From: Clostridia bacterium
GTDB taxonomy: Bacteria > Bacillota > Clostridia > Christensenellales > Borkfalkiaceae
Reading direction: 5' to 3'
Assembly: GCA_021205485.1 (NCBI GenBank)
Contig: JAJPXK010000224.1
Span: 2,355-8,985 of the forward strand
Length of the DNA: 6,631 nucleotides
Below, piece by piece: positions 4,308 through 6,631 of this stretch. The position numbers and the translations under genes were made by a program. How positions within the stretch are numbered: position 1 is the first letter of the stretch; the number at the start of each line of letters is the position of its first letter. The notes beneath the pieces are model-generated. The model was not told the DNA's origin. It did not search any database and was given only the letters and a program-made list of their open reading frames with translations.

Positions 4308-6137
4308 TCAGCCGAGTTTCTTTTCTTTTGCCCTCGCTTTGGCACGGAGCTCGCTGTCCAGTATGCGTTTTCTTATGCGGATATTTTTAGGTGTAATCTC
4401 TAAAAGTTCGTCGTCAGCGATAAATTCAAGACATTCTTCAAGGCTCATACGCTTAGGGGTGATAAGCCTTAACGCGTCGTCCGAAGCGCTTGAACGGGTG
4501 TTGGTTAAATGCTTGGTCTTGCAGACGTTTACGTTTATATCCTCGTTTTTAGGCGATTCGCCTATTACCATGCCCTCATAGACGGGCGTGCCCGCCCCTA
4601 TAAACAGCGTTCCCCTGCCCTGAGCGTTGAAGAGCCCGTACGTTACGGCTTCGCCCGTCTCAAACGCAACCAGAGAGCCTGTGTTGCGGCGGGAGAACTC
4701 GCCCTTGTACGGCTGGTATTCGAAGAACACGCTTGAGAATACGCCCTCGCCCTTGGTCGAGGTCAGAAATTCACTCTTATAGCCAAACAGGCCGCGGGCG
4801 GGAATCATAAATTCAAGCCTTGTGCGGCTGCCTATGGCCGACATATGCAAAAGCTCGCCCTTTCTTTCGCCCATAGACTGGAACACCGCCCCAGTAAATT
4901 CGTCGGGAACGTCCACTATAAGCCTTTCAACGGGCTCGCATCTTACGCCGTCGATATCTTTATACAAAACCTTAGGCGTGGAAACCTGGAACTCGTAGCC
5001 CTCCCGTCGCATATTTTCTATCAATATGGAAAGGTGCATTTCTCCCCTGCCGCAGACCCTGTAACTGTCGGCGGAATCGGTCTCTTCTACACGCAAAGAC
5101 ACATCCTTTAAAAGCTCTTTAAACAGCCTGTCCCTTAAATGGCGGGTGGTTACGAATTTGCCCTCTTTGCCCGCGAACGGCGAATCGTTTACCGAAAAGG
5201 TCATCTCTACCGTAGGCTCGGAAATTTTTACAAACTTATGAGCTTCAACTTCGTCCGCGCTGCACACAGTGTCGCCTATGTTTATCTTTTCAAGGCCCGA
5301 AAAACATACTATATCGCCTGCCTGAGCCGTTTCGCAGGGAACGCGGTTGAGCCCTTCAATCTGGTAAAGGTTGGCAATTTTGCCTGGAAGCTTCATCTGC
5401 TGATTGTTGTAGTTGGTTACCACCACATTTTCGCCCTGAGAGATGCAGCCCCTTTCTATCCTGCCTATGCCTATCCTGCCTACATAGTCGTTGTAATCGA
5501 TCGAGGAAACAAGCAACTGCGTGGCGCCCTTTTCGTCTGCCTCCATAGGGGGGAAGTGCGATAAAATGGTATCAAAGAGGGGCGAAAGATCTTTGCCAGG
5601 TTTGTTTATGTCTAACGTGGCAGTGCCGTCTCTGCCCGAACACCATACCACGGGGCTTAAAAGCTGGTCGTCGGAGGCGTCAAGCTCCAATAAAAGCTCT
5701 AAAATTTCGTCCTGTACTTCCGCAAGCCTCGCGTCGGGACGGTCTATTTTATTTACAACAATAATAAGACGGTGGCCCATTTCAAGGGCCTTTTGCACAA
5801 CAAACCTTGTCTGCGGCATAGGGCCTTCGGCGGCGTCTACCAGTACGAGAACGCCGTTTACCATCATCATTACCCTTTCTACCTCGCCCGAAAAATCGGC
5901 GTGCCCCGGGGTGTCCACAATGTTAATTTTTACGCCGTTGTATCGTACGGACGTGTTTTTTGCAAGTATGGTTATGCCCCTCTCCCTTTCAAGGTCGTTG
6001 GAGTCCATTACCCTCTCTTCCACCGCCTGATTTTCCCTGAAGGCGTGAGACTGCTTTAACATCGCGTCTACAAGGGTAGTCTTGCCGTGGTCTACATGAG
6101 CTATAATAGCCACATTTCTTAAATCGTTTCTTAACAC
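4308..6137 (-). CDS. typA: Ribosome-associated translational GTPase TypA/BipA
   Basis: The full-length 609-residue TypA is an EF-G-like GTPase that binds the ribosome and supports assembly and stress or cold adaptation. GTPase motifs are intact: G1 AHVDHGKT (13-20), G2 RGIT (53-56), G3 DTPGH (75-79), G4 NKID (129-132) and G5 CSGRDG (166-171). The EF-Tu-like second domain follows (about 205-300, YVGRIGIGRIERG). Then come the domain III and V regions, with VCGRGEMHLSILIENMRREGYE (361-382) and ARGLFGYKSEFLTSTKGEG (447-465). The TypA-specific C-terminal domain is marked by TNTRSSASDDALRL (545-558) and ITPKNIRIRKRIL (581-593). The start is GTG, supported by CAGAGG 10 bases upstream and by the usual placement of RNDLRNVAIIAHVDHGKT. 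It has its own terminator. No defects are seen. Confidence 0.98.
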   Translation of the reverse strand: MLRNDLRNVAIIAHVDHGKTTLVDAMLKQSHAFRENQAVEERVMDSNDLERERGITILAKNTSVRYNGVKINIVDTPGHADFSGEVERVMMMVNGVLVLVDAAEGPMPQTRFVVQKALEMGHRLIIVVNKIDRPDARLAEVQDEILELLLELDASDDQLLSPVVWCSGRDGTATLDINKPGKDLSPLFDTILSHFPPMEADEKGATQLLVSSIDYNDYVGRIGIGRIERGCISQGENVVVTNYNNQQMKLPGKIANLYQIEGLNRVPCETAQAGDIVCFSGLEKINIGDTVCSADEVEAHKFVKISEPTVEMTFSVNDSPFAGKEGKFVTTRHLRDRLFKELLKDVSLRVEETDSADSYRVCGRGEMHLSILIENMRREGYEFQVSTPKVLYKDIDGVRCEPVERLIVDVPDEFTGAVFQSMGERKGELLHMSAIGSRTRLEFMIPARGLFGYKSEFLTSTKGEGVFSSVFFEYQPYKGEFSRRNTGSLVAFETGEAVTYGLFNAQGRGTLFIGAGTPVYEGMVIGESPKNEDINVNVCKTKHLTNTRSSASDDALRLITPKRMSLEECLEFIADDELLEITPKNIRIRKRILDSELRAKARAKEKKLG

Positions 6138-6147
6138 TTTTTTATAG

Positions 6148-6153
6148 CCTCTG
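6148..6153 (-). promoter_or_regulatory. Shine-Dalgarno site supporting the GTG start of typA
   Basis: CAGAGG on the minus strand lies 10 bases before the GTG at 6137-6135. No ATG is available at the expected N-terminus, so this site and the family alignment decide the start. Confidence 0.55.
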
Positions 6154-6180
6154 ATTTATAAATTTTATATAATCGCAACA

Positions 6181-6195
6181 GGCGGCGCAGCCGCC
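6181..6195 (-). other. GC-rich hairpin between the dehydrogenase gene and typA
   Basis: GGCGGC and GCCGCC are perfect complements around a 3-base loop, 20 bases after the dehydrogenase stop. The minus strand then continues TGTTGCGATTATAT rather than with a T run, so it is at best a weak terminator; it may protect an mRNA 3' end or allow partial read-through into typA. Confidence 0.45.
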
Positions 6196-6215
6196 GGAGC
6201 AAAGTTTTTATGTAT

Positions 6216-6631
6216 TTAGTCGGTAATTATAAATTCGCTCTTGGAAGGACGCTCGAAGAGCTTCAATATTATATTCAGGCACTCCTTGGCCCCGTCGCCG
6301 TTTTCAAACACGTGCGTGCAGAAGCAAGCTTCGTACACGGCGTTGGTTATAGGCAGGTCTATGCCGCAGCTTTCGCCGAGCTTTTTCATCGCCTTGGCCG
6401 TCATTACGCCTTCGGCGAGCTTGTCGAATTTAGCGCCCTGAGCCATCATTTCGCCATAGCGGCGGTTGTGCGAATACTCAGAAAACAGGGTGGTTTCGTA
6501 GTCGCCGAGGTGAGCGAGGCCGTAAGCCGACATAAAGTTGCCGCCTAAAGCCTGAATAAGCTTGCCTACCTCGTAAGCGCCCCTCGCCATCAAGGGGCCC
6601 TTTAAACTTACGTAGCCGCTGCCGTCCAGTA
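6216..6631 (-). CDS. GpsA-family NAD(P)-dependent glycerol-3-phosphate dehydrogenase, C-terminal part only
   Basis: The frame is open from the window edge; 137 residues are visible and the true start lies beyond base 6631. The in-frame TTG and ATG at 6593 and 6590 are internal, because the 12 codons before them continue the family sequence (GSGYVSLKGP). The segment matches the all-helical substrate domain of GpsA: ARGAYEVGKLIQALGG, YGLAHLGDYETTLFSEYSHNRRYGE, AEGVMTAKAMKKL and DLPITNAVYEACF, matching the family's RG, GLGDLxxT...SRNRxxG, EG and PITxAVY landmarks. GpsA makes sn-glycerol-3-phosphate for phospholipid synthesis. The loop after GLGD is DYETTLFSEYSHNRR rather than the common DLVVTCTSxxSRNRR, so a variant or paralogue is possible. 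The NAD-binding Rossmann half is outside the window. Confidence 0.82.
   Translation of the reverse strand, partial: LDGSGYVSLKGPLMARGAYEVGKLIQALGGNFMSAYGLAHLGDYETTLFSEYSHNRRYGEMMAQGAKFDKLAEGVMTAKAMKKLGESCGIDLPITNAVYEACFCTHVFENGDGAKECLNIILKLFERPSKSEFIITD

Noticed and set aside
5521..6030. 169-codon plus-strand reading frame opposite typA, and a further 141-codon frame at 5139-5564
   Set aside because: Both are antisense to strongly conserved TypA domains, have low-complexity or unfamiliar sequence, and resemble no family. They arise from the codon bias of typA.
6138..6180. A vegetative promoter for typA in this A/T-rich stretch
   Set aside because: Several TATAAA-like hexamers occur but none has an acceptable -35 at 16-18 bases, so I do not annotate one.
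6210..6548. 112-codon plus-strand frame opposite the GpsA-family gene
   Set aside because: The minus-strand frame carries clear GpsA landmarks and continues to the window edge; the plus frame shows none.
6590..6593. TTG or ATG here as the true start of the GpsA-family gene
   Set aside because: Upstream codons to the window edge are open and continue the family sequence (GSGYVSLKGP), so these codons are internal.

Overview
The window is a single-strand block: every supported gene lies on the minus strand, so the biological reading order runs from base 6631 down to base 1. The gene set points to an endospore-forming Firmicute of the Clostridia type. The markers are the YabP-YabQ-DivIC triplet, a PdaB-like deacetylase, a two-OB-fold clostridial single-stranded DNA-binding protein, GTG and TTG starts with clear Shine-Dalgarno sites, and compact stem-plus-U-tract terminators. 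Base composition is mid-range. No mobile element, CRISPR array, tRNA or rRNA was found, and no intergenic stretch exceeds 200 bases.

Layout in transcription order. (1) 6631-6216: the 3' end of a GpsA-family glycerol-3-phosphate dehydrogenase, cut by the window edge. (2) 6137-4308: complete TypA/BipA translational GTPase from a GTG start, closed by a terminator at 4267-4231. (3) 4218-1767: a tight cluster of five genes, yabP, yabQ, divIC, a Ppx/GppA-family phosphatase and an M50-type membrane metalloprotease. Neighbours overlap by one base or are separated by 6 bases, and a strong terminator follows at 1740-1716. (4) 1566-802: a membrane-anchored NodB polysaccharide deacetylase of PdaB type, read from a TTG start. 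(5) 801-667: a 135-base spacer carrying three perfect inverted repeats in a row. (6) 666-1: an SSB with two OB folds, running off the left edge. The supplied ORF list omitted this gene because it has no stop inside the window.

How the parts fit: YabP and YabQ act in spore envelope (coat and cortex) development in Bacillus, DivIC in septum assembly, and PdaB-type deacetylases on spore or cell-wall glycan. The middle of the window therefore reads as a sporulation and division neighbourhood flanked by housekeeping genes. The most interesting regulatory point is at 4231-4293. The typA terminator overlaps a candidate sporulation-sigma (SigE-like) promoter, placed so that transcripts starting there would lack most of the 5' arm of the terminator hairpin. 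I see no clearly new biological system. The protein content is largely recognisable, and the novelty candidates are the regulatory overlap, the unusual M50 protease in the divIC-ppx cluster, and the three-palindrome spacer.
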